Source: Lacticaseibacillus zeae DSM 20178 = KCTC 3804
GTDB lineage: Bacteria > Bacillota > Bacilli > Lactobacillales > Lactobacillaceae
Direction: 5' to 3'
Length of the DNA: 59,526 bases
Assembly: GCF_000260435.1 (NCBI RefSeq)
Contig: NZ_BACQ01000015.1
Coordinates: forward strand, 1-59,526
Shown here piece by piece: positions 1 through 7,420 of this stretch (positions are counted from its first letter, which is position 1; every line of letters starts with the position of its first letter). The notes beneath the pieces are model-generated. The model had not been told where the DNA came from and searched no databases. It worked only from the letters and a program-made list of their open reading frames with translations. The translations under genes were made by a program, and so were the position numbers.

Positions 1-190
1 AGAAACCGGAGTGTAAGTGGCCTTGGGCGTGATGGCCCGGGTTTGGCCATTGCGTCCAAGGTCCTTACACGCAGGTTTCTGGGCTGGTGAGCGCGTTTTT
101 TCGCCAGAAAGCTTAAATGGCTGGGCTTTGACCATTTAGGCTTGAGGTCCTTATGTGGAGATTTCTGCGACTGTGAGCGCGTTTTTCCCA
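1..190. repeat. Two tandem copies of an intergenic hairpin repeat
   Basis: No gene is visible in the first 260 bases. Two related blocks lie in tandem. Each begins AGAAA, folds back on itself and ends with TGAGCGCGTTTTT. Copy 1 pairs AGAAACC (1-7) with GGTTTCT (74-80) and GTGTAAG (11-17) with CTTACAC (64-70). Copy 2 pairs AGAAA (106-110) with TTTCT (162-166) and AAATGG with CCATTT inside. A related TGAGCGCGTTT tail recurs near 57731. I read this as a dispersed intergenic repeat family; its function is unknown. Confidence 0.5.
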
Positions 191-221
191 CGACAACACA
201 CCAACAACACACTCACGCCAA

Positions 222-250
222 AACAAAAGCCAGCCCCATCAGACTGGCTT
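222..250 (-). terminator. Rho-independent terminator of ezrA
   Basis: On the minus strand AAGCCAG (from 250) pairs with CTGGCTT (to 228) and is followed by TTGTTTTGG. It lies 12 bases beyond the ezrA stop codon. The same AAGCCAG stem is reused in terminators at 4823 and 6057. Confidence 0.7.
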
Positions 251-261
251 CCCAACAACTC

Positions 262-1965
262 CTAATATAATGAAGCTTTCTTCCGCGCAAGATAAGCATC
301 TTCGACCTTCTGATAACTCCCCTGCTCGGTCTGTTCCAGCGCCGTTGCTAGTGTATCCGCAGCTTGCTGATAATCAAAATGCAGATAAAGTTCCGTCGCA
401 TGCTTCACCGCATCGGCTACCGGCTTAACCGTTGTCTTGTAGCGGTTGGCATACTGCATCAATTCCTCAGTCAGACCGGCAGCATCAATCAATGCACTGG
501 TTGCCTTTTTCAACGCTTCAATATCGTTGGCAATTTTAATCAAGAACTTCGCAATCGCATCCATATCGATTTTAACTTGATTCAAATCGTGATTCAGCTG
601 TTCGATTTCCGAGGTGACATGCTTCACCTGATCTACATAATCCTGCGGCAGTCCCGGCAAGTGGTGGCGTACAATTTCATGTTTGATGTTGCGCATATCA
701 AGCTCAAAGTTTTCTGCCTGCTTATTGGCAACAATCTCGCCTTTCTTCAACCCGGCCACATCTTGATTAATTTGAACCTGGTGCTTTTCAATTGCGGTTA
801 ATTGCTCCTTCGTCGCATCAAACCTGCCAATCACATCAGAATAAACTGCTTTGCCGGCCTCGATGGCATCAATGTCTTTCGTATAATTGGCATCAATCGT
901 GTCGAGTTGCATTTTTAGATTTTTGGCCGTTTTGATTTCATGATGATTCAGGGTATAACTTTGATCCAGATGCTCCAGCTCGGTTTGCAACTCGCGATTC
1001 TGACGCAACGCATGGTCAATGAAACGCCGCAAGTCAGGGGTGGCCGCATCAACCCGCTTCTTGGCTTGCATTTCCTTTTCCATAATCGCATACATCTTGT
1101 CGATCTCGGCTTCGATTTCAGCATTAGCCGCAGCAGTCGCAGCCACGTCAATTGACTTCAATGTGGCGTTCGCGTCTTTCATTTTTGCTTCGACGTCCGC
1201 CACCATGCCTGGGATATCATCCGTGAAAACGTAATGGGCGGTGGTTAATTGCCGATAGCCATGTTGGATTTCATTAATCTGGCCGGGGAACTCATTGACC
1301 TGTTCATTGACCAGTGGGGGCAATTCCTTGACCTGCTTTTTTAACTCGTCCATTTGCTCGGCCAACTGCTTAATCTCTGCCTTAGCCGTTTGGTGATCGC
1401 CATCGTTGTTGATCTGGTCGATTTTTTGGAACAGTTGGGCGAGTTGTTGCAGCCGTTGTTCCAATGCCGGCTGGGCATCGCCGAAAACAAAGCTTTTAGC
1501 AAGGATGGTCTTGCGGGAAACCTGATAATCATCCCGCAGCCGCAACATTTTGCTCCGATTATCTGCTTCATCATGCCGAATATCCTGCAAGGCATCACTA
1601 ATCAGTTCATATTGGTGGCGGGCCGTTTCGATTTTGGCTTCCAACACTTTGGCAATCTTAGAGGCGTGATCAAACCGGAATCGTCTGACCTGATCTTCCA
1701 AATCAAGCAAAATTTTCTGGAGATCTGCCAAGTCATGATCGTTTAATTGATCAAATGCCCGCTCCCATTTGCCAAACGTCGCAAGGCTGTCGCCGGTCAG
1801 CTTCAGTTGCTCAATGCTGCGGATTTGACTCGAAAGCGCACCAATATCAATCGCCTCGACCTTTTCGTCTAAGTTCTTGATGCGAGTCTGAAAATAATGC
1901 TGCAGCCACCAGACACCGCCAGCGGCCACAATTATAATCACGACGATAATAAAGAACCAGATCAT
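262..1965 (-). CDS. ezrA: Septation ring formation regulator EzrA
   Basis: EzrA is a membrane-anchored negative regulator of FtsZ-ring assembly that also links division to cell-wall synthesis in Firmicutes. The protein has 567 residues, the usual family size. It opens with one hydrophobic anchor (residues 1-21, MIWFF...GGVWWL) and continues as a long chain of spectrin-like coiled-coil helices. I place the start at 1965, where GAGGG stands upstream of an ATG directly before the anchor. An upstream in-frame ATG at 2007 would add 14 charged residues and has a poorer ribosome-binding site. The gene is transcribed alone, diverging from the GAF-domain gene, and ends at the terminator at 222-250. 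Confidence 0.9.
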   Translation of the reverse strand: MIWFFIIVVIIIVAAGGVWWLQHYFQTRIKNLDEKVEAIDIGALSSQIRSIEQLKLTGDSLATFGKWERAFDQLNDHDLADLQKILLDLEDQVRRFRFDHASKIAKVLEAKIETARHQYELISDALQDIRHDEADNRSKMLRLRDDYQVSRKTILAKSFVFGDAQPALEQRLQQLAQLFQKIDQINNDGDHQTAKAEIKQLAEQMDELKKQVKELPPLVNEQVNEFPGQINEIQHGYRQLTTAHYVFTDDIPGMVADVEAKMKDANATLKSIDVAATAAANAEIEAEIDKMYAIMEKEMQAKKRVDAATPDLRRFIDHALRQNRELQTELEHLDQSYTLNHHEIKTAKNLKMQLDTIDANYTKDIDAIEAGKAVYSDVIGRFDATKEQLTAIEKHQVQINQDVAGLKKGEIVANKQAENFELDMRNIKHEIVRHHLPGLPQDYVDQVKHVTSEIEQLNHDLNQVKIDMDAIAKFLIKIANDIEALKKATSALIDAAGLTEELMQYANRYKTTVKPVADAVKHATELYLHFDYQQAADTLATALEQTEQGSYQKVEDAYLARKKASLY

Positions 1966-2076
1966 CCCTACACCCTCTGCTTTACCGATTATCTTTTCTG
2001 ATTGCATTTCGCCCGCTTCACAGCTAAAATGCCGTTAAGTGTCAAAACACGAGAATATCCTAGCTACAAGTATCGC

Positions 2077-2100
2077 AAAAAAAGCCTTCAGTTAAAAGGC
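2077..2100 (-). terminator. Short terminator-like hairpin in the divergent ezrA/GAF spacer
   Basis: On the minus strand GCCTT (2100-2096) pairs with AAGGC (2088-2084), followed by seven T. It lies upstream of ezrA, so it could be a leader attenuator or a barrier to antisense transcription. The stem is only five base pairs. Confidence 0.35.
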
Positions 2101-2141
2101 CTATATGCCGCTTTTCATAAATTCCTAAAAGGACTGATCAA

Positions 2142-2624
2142 ATGACGACGCTCGATCCCATCATTATCGACCAACTCGATGGCCTGCTCACAGGCGAAAC
2201 CAACCCTATTACCGCACTCGCGAATGCCAGCGCGTTGCTAAACGATAGCATGGCCGACCTCAACTGGGCCGGTTTCTACCTTTTTAATACCAAAACCGGG
2301 CAACTCGACCTTGGACCCTTCCAAGGCAAAGTTGCCTGCATGCACATTCAGCCGGGCAAAGGCGTTGTCGGCACCAGCTTCCAGCAACAATCCGTCATCC
2401 GGGTTGCTAACGTCCACGAATTTGCCGGCCACATCGCCTGCGATTCCGCCAGCAATGCCGAAATCGTGATTCCGATAAGCGTTGACGGTAAAACAGTTGC
2501 CATCATGGACATCGATTCGCCAAAATTCGATCGTTTTAGCGAAGAAGACGAAAAGATCCTGACGCAATTCGGACAGACACTGGCCGAACACCTTGACACT
2601 GCCGCGTTAAACACGGTATACTAG
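2142..2624 (+). CDS. GAF-domain protein, free methionine-(R)-sulfoxide reductase family
   Basis: This family (yeast fRMsr, Bacillus YtsP) reduces free methionine-R-sulfoxide in the cytoplasm. The 160-residue protein is a single GAF domain with the family signature GPFQGKVAC (residues 58-66) and HIACD (97-101). Family members normally carry three conserved cysteines. Here Cys66 and Cys100 (the usual catalytic position) are present, but the middle one, normally in a GVCG motif, is Val76 (GKGVVG). Activity may therefore depend on another resolving thiol. The ribosome-binding site is AAAGGA. The last codons contain the rpsD promoter (2593-2622). The family assignment is firm; enzymatic activity is inferred. 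Confidence 0.85.
   Translation: MTTLDPIIIDQLDGLLTGETNPITALANASALLNDSMADLNWAGFYLFNTKTGQLDLGPFQGKVACMHIQPGKGVVGTSFQQQSVIRVANVHEFAGHIACDSASNAEIVIPISVDGKTVAIMDIDSPKFDRFSEEDEKILTQFGQTLAEHLDTAALNTVY
2593..2622 (+). promoter_or_regulatory. rpsD promoter inside the end of the upstream gene
   Basis: A TTGACA box (2593-2598) and TATACT box (2617-2622) are separated by 18 bases, a strong sigma-A promoter. It overlaps the last codons of the GAF-domain gene, with the -10 box touching that gene's stop codon. It would start transcription near 2629, giving a 170-nt leader ahead of rpsD. Confidence 0.8.
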
Positions 2625-2628
2625 CTCG

Positions 2629-2799
2629 CGTGTAAAATAATGCAGCAGCGGCCGGCATGGTCGGCTCCAGTCCTGCCTCGGCGTCAAGCCGGTGACAGTA
2701 GTAACCGCGGCTGCAAAGGTGAACCTTTGCAGGACTGCCCGTGTGCTAAAGCCGCAATTCGTTATTTTACTCCAAATAAAAACTTGGAGGAATATCTAT
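2629..2799 (+). ncRNA. Structured 5' leader of rpsD (probable S4 autoregulatory leader)
   Basis: The 170-nt leader is G+C-rich and foldable. Its clearest element is a perfect 9-bp hairpin, CTGCAAAGG (2711-2719) with CCTTTGCAG (2724-2732), closed by TGAA. Further complementary GGCCGGC/GCCGG segments lie before it. Firmicute rpsD genes are known to be autoregulated by S4 binding to their leader. A role here is inferred from position and structure; I did not match a covariance model. Confidence 0.55.
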
Positions 2800-3411
2800 A
2801 TGTCTCGTTATACTGGTCCTCGCTGGAAGCAAAGCCGTCGTCTCGGCTTATCCCTTTCCGGCACTGGTAAAGAATTAGCTCGTCGTCCTTACGCACCTGG
2901 TGATCATGGTGCCAACAACCGTCGGAAGATCTCCGAATACGGTCAGCAATTGCGTGAAAAGCAAAAGCTACGTTGGATGTACGGCTTAAACGAACGTCAA
3001 TTCCAGAACCTGTTCCTGCGCGCCGGCAAGATCAAAGAAGGTACCCATGGTGATAACTTCATGATCCTGCTCGAAACCCGCTTGGACAACATGGTTTTCC
3101 GCTTAGGTCTGGCTTCCAGCCGTCCGCAAGCACGCCAACTTGTTAACCACGGTCACATCACCGTTGATGGCAAGCGCGTTGATATTCCTTCCTACGAAGT
3201 ACAGCCTGGTCAAGTGATCGGTCTTCGCGAACGCTCACAAAACCTCGCTATCGTCAATGACGCCATCGAGAACACCGTTTCCCGTCCGGCCTACGTCACC
3301 TTTGACGACAACAAGAAGGAAGGCTCCCTCGTTCGCTTACCAGAACGTGGCGAACTCGAACCAGAAGTTGACGAATCACTGGTTGTTGAATACTATAACC
3401 AGAAACTTTAA
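2800..3411 (+). CDS. rpsD: 30S ribosomal protein S4
   Basis: S4 is a primary 16S rRNA-binding protein that nucleates assembly of the small-subunit body and contributes to decoding fidelity. The 203-residue product begins [10 protein letters not shown] and carries the S4 RNA-binding domain around residues 93-155 ([16 protein letters not shown]...[10 protein letters not shown]). It is the zinc-free form: the N-terminal segment has no cysteines. The start at 2800 follows TTGGAGG at a 9-nt spacing; a longer in-frame reading upstream would enter the leader. It is monocistronic, with its own promoter (2593-2622) and a strong terminator directly downstream. Confidence 0.97.
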   Translation: MSRYTGPRWKQSRRLGLSLSGTGKELARRPYAPGDHGANNRRKISEYGQQLREKQKLRWMYGLNERQFQNLFLRAGKIKEGTHGDNFMILLETRLDNMVFRLGLASSRPQARQLVNHGHITVDGKRVDIPSYEVQPGQVIGLRERSQNLAIVNDAIENTVSRPAYVTFDDNKKEGSLVRLPERGELEPEVDESLVVEYYNQKL

Positions 3412-3426
3412 TACTTCAAATGGTGC

Positions 3427-3459
3427 AACCAACTTATTCTATGAGTTGGTTGTTTTTTT
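3427..3459 (+). terminator. rpsD terminator
   Basis: AACCAACT (3427-3434) pairs with AGTTGGTT (3444-3451) and is followed by G and seven T. It lies 16 bases after the rpsD stop codon. Confidence 0.9.
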
Positions 3460-3467
3460 ATACATCA

Positions 3468-3505
3468 AAAGATCGGATCAGGAATGCTTCCCTGACTCGA
3501 TCTTT
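3468..3505 (-). terminator. Bidirectional terminator between rpsD and the PadR operon
   Basis: AAAGATCG (3468-3475) pairs with CGATCTTT (3498-3505), with an inner CAGG/CCTG pairing. T-rich stretches lie on both sides. It serves the leftward DUF1129-type gene ending at 3534 and backs up rpsD termination. Confidence 0.75.
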
Positions 3506-3533
3506 TTGTATCTAATCATTAACTTAATCGGCT

Positions 3534-4373
3534 TCATTCATCCCGCTTCATCTTACGAACGGTCAACCAGATCAACACGTTGAAAACAATAATCCCCAAA
3601 ATCAACACTGACGCCAAGACGATCCGTCCTACTGTGCTCTTGAGCAGGAAAGGTTGCCAGGCCGGGACACGGGTGGCGATTCCGAGAACGGCCATGATAC
3701 CGATAATCGGAACGAATGGTAACCACATTGTTTTATCGGCTTGCCGCCAAAAAGCAAATCCCAGTGCGATTAACAAGATAACAATAAGTACAACGCCACT
3801 GACACCTGATAAATCAAGTTGCCAAGGTGTTTTCAAGAATAGTGGCAGCAGGAACCCTGGCGCAATAAGCGCACAACACGCCAGCCAAAGGAGAAAGATC
3901 CTCCATCGCCCCCATTGCTGATTTCTTTTATAAGTTGTGTGCCCAATATAAGTGACAATTCCCAGCGCCACAAAGGTGAAATAGATGCCAACAAGAAGTT
4001 CTTCACCGATGTCCCAAGGTTGCGTTGGCATCATTAAGGCAGGAATGGTTGTTACCAAAAAATAGGTGATCAAAACGTAACCGACCATTTTGAATGATTT
4101 AAACCAGCTGATTGGGACTTCAGCCAGAATATCATCGGTGGTTTCCTTTGGTTGTTTGCCAAAATACTCTAAGGCTGTGACGCCATCTTTTTGCGCAGCT
4201 AAAATATCTGTCAGAATCGTGAGTAACTCTTGTTCGATGGCTGTGCTGTCCTTTAATACCGCTCCCGTACGCATATATACCAGCAAATCCTCATAATAAT
4301 GCTTATTGGCAGCTGTCAGTTGCGTCCGGAGATGATTATTTTCTTCAACGAGTTGGTCTTCCTTGGTCGTCAT
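3534..4373 (-). CDS. DUF1129-like multi-pass membrane protein paired with PadR
   Basis: The 279-residue protein has a soluble N-terminal half, charged and helical to about residue 90 and similar to the helical domain often partnered with PadR regulators. About six hydrophobic segments follow (roughly residues 95-270), with a basic tail. I know of no enzymatic function. It follows the padR gene, which overlaps it by 29 bases, and has its own strong GAGGAGGG site. Such PadR/membrane pairs are generally autoregulated stress-sensing modules of the cell envelope; that role is inferred here. Confidence 0.65.
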   Translation of the reverse strand: MTTKEDQLVEENNHLRTQLTAANKHYYEDLLVYMRTGAVLKDSTAIEQELLTILTDILAAQKDGVTALEYFGKQPKETTDDILAEVPISWFKSFKMVGYVLITYFLVTTIPALMMPTQPWDIGEELLVGIYFTFVALGIVTYIGHTTYKRNQQWGRWRIFLLWLACCALIAPGFLLPLFLKTPWQLDLSGVSGVVLIVILLIALGFAFWRQADKTMWLPFVPIIGIMAVLGIATRVPAWQPFLLKSTVGRIVLASVLILGIIVFNVLIWLTVRKMKRDE

Positions 4374-4713
4374 GGCTCATGCCCTCCTCTGCGGTTAATA
4401 ATTGGGTAACATGCTGGGATAATTGGTGCCATTGCTGAATAAAATCATGACGGGCATCCATACCGTCCGAAGTAACTTGATAATACTTTCGGGGAGGACC
4501 GTCCGGTGATGACCTCAGTTGGCTGGTGATCAGCCCCTTTTTCTCCAAAGCCATGAGCAGTGGGTAAATGGTGCCCTTGGAGATTTCGGCAAAGCCATAT
4601 TTTTCGAGTTCCTGGCTTAAGGTATAGCCATAGTATTCGCCCCGACTAAGTATGATCAAGACGCAACCTTGTAAGATACCTTTGAGCATTTGTGTGTGCA
4701 AATCCTGCGCCAT
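4345..4713 (-). CDS. PadR-family transcriptional regulator
   Basis: This 122-residue PadR-type winged-helix regulator shows the family's core: a GILQGCVLIILS helix at the start, the YGYTLSQEL recognition segment, GTIYPLLMALEKKGLI, and the GPPRKYY wing. A C-terminal dimerisation helix follows. I start it at 4713 (MAQDLHTQ); in-frame sequence upstream lies over the promoter. It is the first gene of a two-gene operon with the DUF1129-like membrane protein and probably represses its own promoter at 4763-4791. The ligand is unknown. Confidence 0.85.
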   Translation of the reverse strand: MAQDLHTQMLKGILQGCVLIILSRGEYYGYTLSQELEKYGFAEISKGTIYPLLMALEKKGLITSQLRSSPDGPPRKYYQVTSDGMDARHDFIQQWHQLSQHVTQLLTAEEGMSHDDQGRPTR

Positions 4714-4762
4714 CTTTTTTACTTTCTCTGCTAGTTGGTAATACCATCTAGTTCCTGCACAT

Positions 4763-4791
4763 AATATACCCCAAGTTGGCCTAGCATGCAA
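4763..4791 (-). promoter_or_regulatory. Promoter of the padR operon
   Basis: On the minus strand TTGCAT (4791-4786) and TATATT (4768-4763) are 17 bases apart. Transcription would start near 4756, about 43 bases ahead of the padR start. Confidence 0.7.
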
Positions 4792-4822
4792 TACATAATA
4801 CCTAAAAACACAATGTCAGCAA

Positions 4823-4858
4823 AAAGCCAGCCCGACTCTTCCATGTCAAGCTGGCTTT
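4823..4858 (-). terminator. Terminator of the HTH antitoxin gene
   Basis: AAAGCCAGC (4823-4831) pairs with GCTGGCTTT (4850-4858). On the minus strand it is followed by a T run. The loop, CCGACTCTTCCA..GTC, is nearly identical to that of the terminator at 6057. Confidence 0.75.
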
Positions 4859-4934
4859 CTGGTAATATTGTGCTCACAAGAGCCTTACTTTGAAAAGTAC
4901 CCGAAAATCGGGCATGGTCTCGGATATTTTAGGA

Positions 4935-5255
4935 TTAAAGTGCAGACATTGGGTCAATCCTCAATGTCAGTGGTCGACCCAAAGCATTAGCAAGTTTTGT
5001 CAAAGTTTCAATCGTGGTATTGCTTCCGTTCTCGATCCGGACAATCGTTGTCTTGGGAACGCCAGATTTCTCCGCTAGTTTTGCTTGAGTCAGACCCGCT
5101 TCTTCACGGGCTTCCAACAAAGCCAATGCGCTTGCCATCTTATTCTTTTCTTCGGCATAGGTTTGTCGGAAAGAGGAATCCTTCATCATTCCGGCAAAAT
5201 AAGCATCAAGATCACCTGTATGTTCCATCGTAAATTCATGCAAGTCTTTACTCAT
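4935..5255 (-). CDS. Orphan XRE/HigA-like antitoxin with helix-turn-helix
   Basis: The 106-residue protein has a helix-turn-helix at residues 52-95 (AREEAGLTQAKLAEKSG, then TTIVRIENG, with TIETLTKLANALG behind it). It also has an acidic N-terminal segment typical of HigA-type antitoxins. Its ATG overlaps the stop codon of a truncated toxin reading frame (ATGA), the normal coupling in higBA operons. With the toxin destroyed, it is best described as an orphan antitoxin or repressor, possibly retained because it protects against related toxins or regulates other promoters. Confidence 0.8.
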   Translation of the reverse strand: MSKDLHEFTMEHTGDLDAYFAGMMKDSSFRQTYAEEKNKMASALALLEAREEAGLTQAKLAEKSGVPKTTIVRIENGSNTTIETLTKLANALGRPLTLRIDPMSAL

Positions 5256-5383
5256 CGGCCGTCTTCCTCCTTATAATCACGGTAAAATTCAGCACGCAAA
5301 TCAATTGCATGGTTGATCTCTTTTTGCGGTGTCTTTTGTGACTTTTTTGAAAAACCATGCGTAAAAGGCTGTCGGCTGAGAAT
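5252..5383 (-). pseudogene. Remnant of a HigB/Gp49-like toxin (C-terminal end only)
   Basis: Upstream of the antitoxin, and overlapping its start by ATGA, an open stretch encodes 43 residues ending ...AEFYRDYKEEDGR. It contains FTHGFSKKSQKTPQKEI, matching the C-terminal THGFxKKTQKTPxxEI motif of phage-derived Gp49/HigB toxins. An in-frame TGA (5386-5384) closes the frame, and the N-terminal two thirds of the toxin are missing upstream. The gene is too short for the antitoxin-length open reading frames elsewhere in the window and would be overlooked by an ORF caller. Confidence 0.75.
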
Positions 5384-5493
5384 TCAAAACTTTACAACCC
5401 CAAAACAATCAATAAGTGCTAAACTATGCCAACATCCTTTTTGATTAAACAAGCTTTCGGCGATCTGACATGCAAAAAAAGCGAGGTGCAAGC

Positions 5494-5982
5494 ATGAATA
5501 CAGCTAACTTCCATTTCACCTTAGTAACAAAGAAGGATCTTCTTGAACTTCAAGCTATGTATCGCGACGCTTTTCTACCAATCTACGAAAAATATCACGA
5601 TGATGAGACAGATCCTTATTTAGAAAGCCTAAACTCATTAAACAAAAAATGGCAGCAACCGTCCAGCAAATTTTACTTCTTTGAGAAGGAAAAACAGCGA
5701 CTGGGGATGATTCGTGTTATCACATCCAGCACCGGTAATGACGCACGAATTTCACCTCTGTTAATACTGCCTAAATACCAGAGTCATGGCTATGCTCAGC
5801 TGATGCTAGAACAAATTGAACAGTTGTATCCAACCGTCCACAGGTGGCATTTGGACACAATCGCTGAAGAACCAAAACTTATCCATTTGTATCAAAAAAT
5901 GGGGTACATTCAAGATCCTGATCGCCATGAGCAGATTTTACCGGGTATGCACATCGTATTTTTTACAAAAATTCGCCATTAA
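5494..5982 (+). CDS. GNAT-family N-acetyltransferase
   Basis: The 162-residue protein is a single GNAT domain. A hydrophobic beta-4 strand (ISPLLILPKY) precedes the acetyl-CoA-binding stretch QSHGYAQLMLEQIE, and a helix with HLYQKMGY marks the C-terminal half. I start at 5494, where GAGGTG stands 6 bases upstream; an earlier in-frame ATG at 5470 lacks a site. The substrate cannot be predicted. The gene stands alone, and the hairpin at 6057 follows it. Confidence 0.8.
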   Translation: MNTANFHFTLVTKKDLLELQAMYRDAFLPIYEKYHDDETDPYLESLNSLNKKWQQPSSKFYFFEKEKQRLGMIRVITSSTGNDARISPLLILPKYQSHGYAQLMLEQIEQLYPTVHRWHLDTIAEEPKLIHLYQKMGYIQDPDRHEQILPGMHIVFFTKIRH

Positions 5983-6056
5983 AATTAACCGACAGAAGCG
6001 TTTGCCATTATCCCCTGCCCGCAACGTCAATTTTTAATCTTGAAGATAGCACTAAT

Positions 6057-6097
6057 AAAGCCAGCCCGACTCTTCCAAGTCCAGCTGGCTTTCTTTT
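6057..6097. terminator. Bidirectional terminator, reused stem-loop
   Basis: AAAGCCAGC (6057-6065) pairs with GCTGGCTTT (6084-6092), followed by CTTTTT on the plus strand. It sits between the converging acetyltransferase and permease genes. Stem and loop are nearly identical to the terminator at 4823-4858. Confidence 0.8.
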
Positions 6098-6115
6098 TAG
6101 AGAATTCTTCTAAAC

Positions 6116-7420
6116 TTACGCCTTACCATGCTCTCGATACGTATACGTCAAGAAATAAAATGGCACCGCGACGACAAGCGCGCCGAGTCCAATGACAAGC
6201 TGGCTGACCTGTACCTGAACCAGCAACCACAAGCTGACCAGAATTGCTACTGCCGGGATAATCGGACCTAAAGGCAAATGGAAGGTGCTGCCCTTGTCTT
6301 TGGTTTTGGTGTGGGCAAATACGATGACGGCGAGACAAGTTGGGATGTATTGGGCAAATCGCGAGACTGCGCTGATCTGAGCCAAGTAGCCAAATGTGCC
6401 GGAGTAAGCAATGATCAGGGTGATGGTGGCGGACACAATGATGGCAACGTATGGCGAGTTCACGCGATTACGCTTGGCCAGCAATTGCGGCATCATGTGG
6501 TTTTCCGCAAGTGCCACGCCGGACCGTGGAGTGATGAAGGAACTGGCCACCAGCAGCCCGCCAGTTGATAGCAATGTCCCAGCCGCAACTAGAGCATTAC
6601 CGAAGCCGCCTGCCACTTTGGCAAAGGCTGTTTGAATAGGCGTGTCGGTATTCGCCAATGCACTACCTAAAATGCCGGTGCTGACAACCTGAATCAGAAT
6701 ATAAAAGAGTGCGACCACCGTCATGACTGTGGCCACCGCTTTAGGCAGGTTTCGCTTGGCATTTTTCATGTCGCCTGCCGCAACCACGAGGCCTTCAAAT
6801 CCGGTGAACGCGTAAAACATAACAACTGCGGCTTGGCCGAAGCTGCCGGATTTGTAACTGCCGCCGGGGAATAATGGCGTGAAGTTGCTGCCTTTAATAA
6901 AGAAAATGCCAATCGCAACGAATAACACCAGCGGGACCAATTTGGAAACACTAATAATGTTGTTGACGACGGTTGAAACCCGAACCCCAGCGATGTTCAT
7001 CAGGGCTAGCCCAATGACCATGACCGAAATAACCGCGTCTTTGATCACTGGCTGGTTTAGTGACGGGAATGTGCCGACCAAGGCGGTGGTAAAGGCAACA
7101 GCCATCGTGGCCTCGGCAATAATGCGGATCGCCCAAGTCACAAAGCCAACTTCAAAGCCGACAAAATCGCCAAACGCATCTTTAGCATATAAGTATGGGC
7201 CGCCATCACGATCAAAATAAGTAGCTGCCTGCGCAAAACAAAGCGCAATCGTAATCACGAGCAACGCATCAAACAATAACACGAAAATGCTGGCGGAACC
7301 CATTAATTTGGCTGCCTGATTGGGTAAAAGAAAAATGCCGGAACCAATGATGCCATTGATGCCAAGTAAAATCATACTCCAGTAGCCCATTTGCTCTTTT
7401 TTCACGATGCTATTATTCAT
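6116..7420 (-). CDS. APC-superfamily amino acid permease
   Basis: The 434-residue protein is an amino acid–polyamine–organocation transporter with about 12 transmembrane segments. The first contains the substrate-binding GINGIIGSGIFLLP motif (about residues 20-34), typical of the family. The substrate is not evident. The start at 7420 uses GGAGGTGA at 8 nt. It overlaps the last codons of the preceding amidotransferase gene by 8 bases, indicating translational coupling. The pair suggests uptake and hydrolysis of a glutamine- or gamma-glutamyl-type compound, for example a gamma-glutamyl amine. Confidence 0.88.
   Translation of the reverse strand: MNNSIVKKEQMGYWSMILLGINGIIGSGIFLLPNQAAKLMGSASIFVLLFDALLVITIALCFAQAATYFDRDGGPYLYAKDAFGDFVGFEVGFVTWAIRIIAEATMAVAFTTALVGTFPSLNQPVIKDAVISVMVIGLALMNIAGVRVSTVVNNIISVSKLVPLVLFVAIGIFFIKGSNFTPLFPGGSYKSGSFGQAAVVMFYAFTGFEGLVVAAGDMKNAKRNLPKAVATVMTVVALFYILIQVVSTGILGSALANTDTPIQTAFAKVAGGFGNALVAAGTLLSTGGLLVASSFITPRSGVALAENHMMPQLLAKRNRVNSPYVAIIVSATITLIIAYSGTFGYLAQISAVSRFAQYIPTCLAVIVFAHTKTKDKGSTFHLPLGPIIPAVAILVSLWLLVQVQVSQLVIGLGALVVAVPFYFLTYTYREHGKA

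Noticed and set aside
364-1746. Plus-strand reading frames opposite ezrA (and similar frames opposite jetC, tex and gshF-like)
   Set aside because: They are antisense shadows of long genes with strong codon bias and have no ribosome-binding sites.
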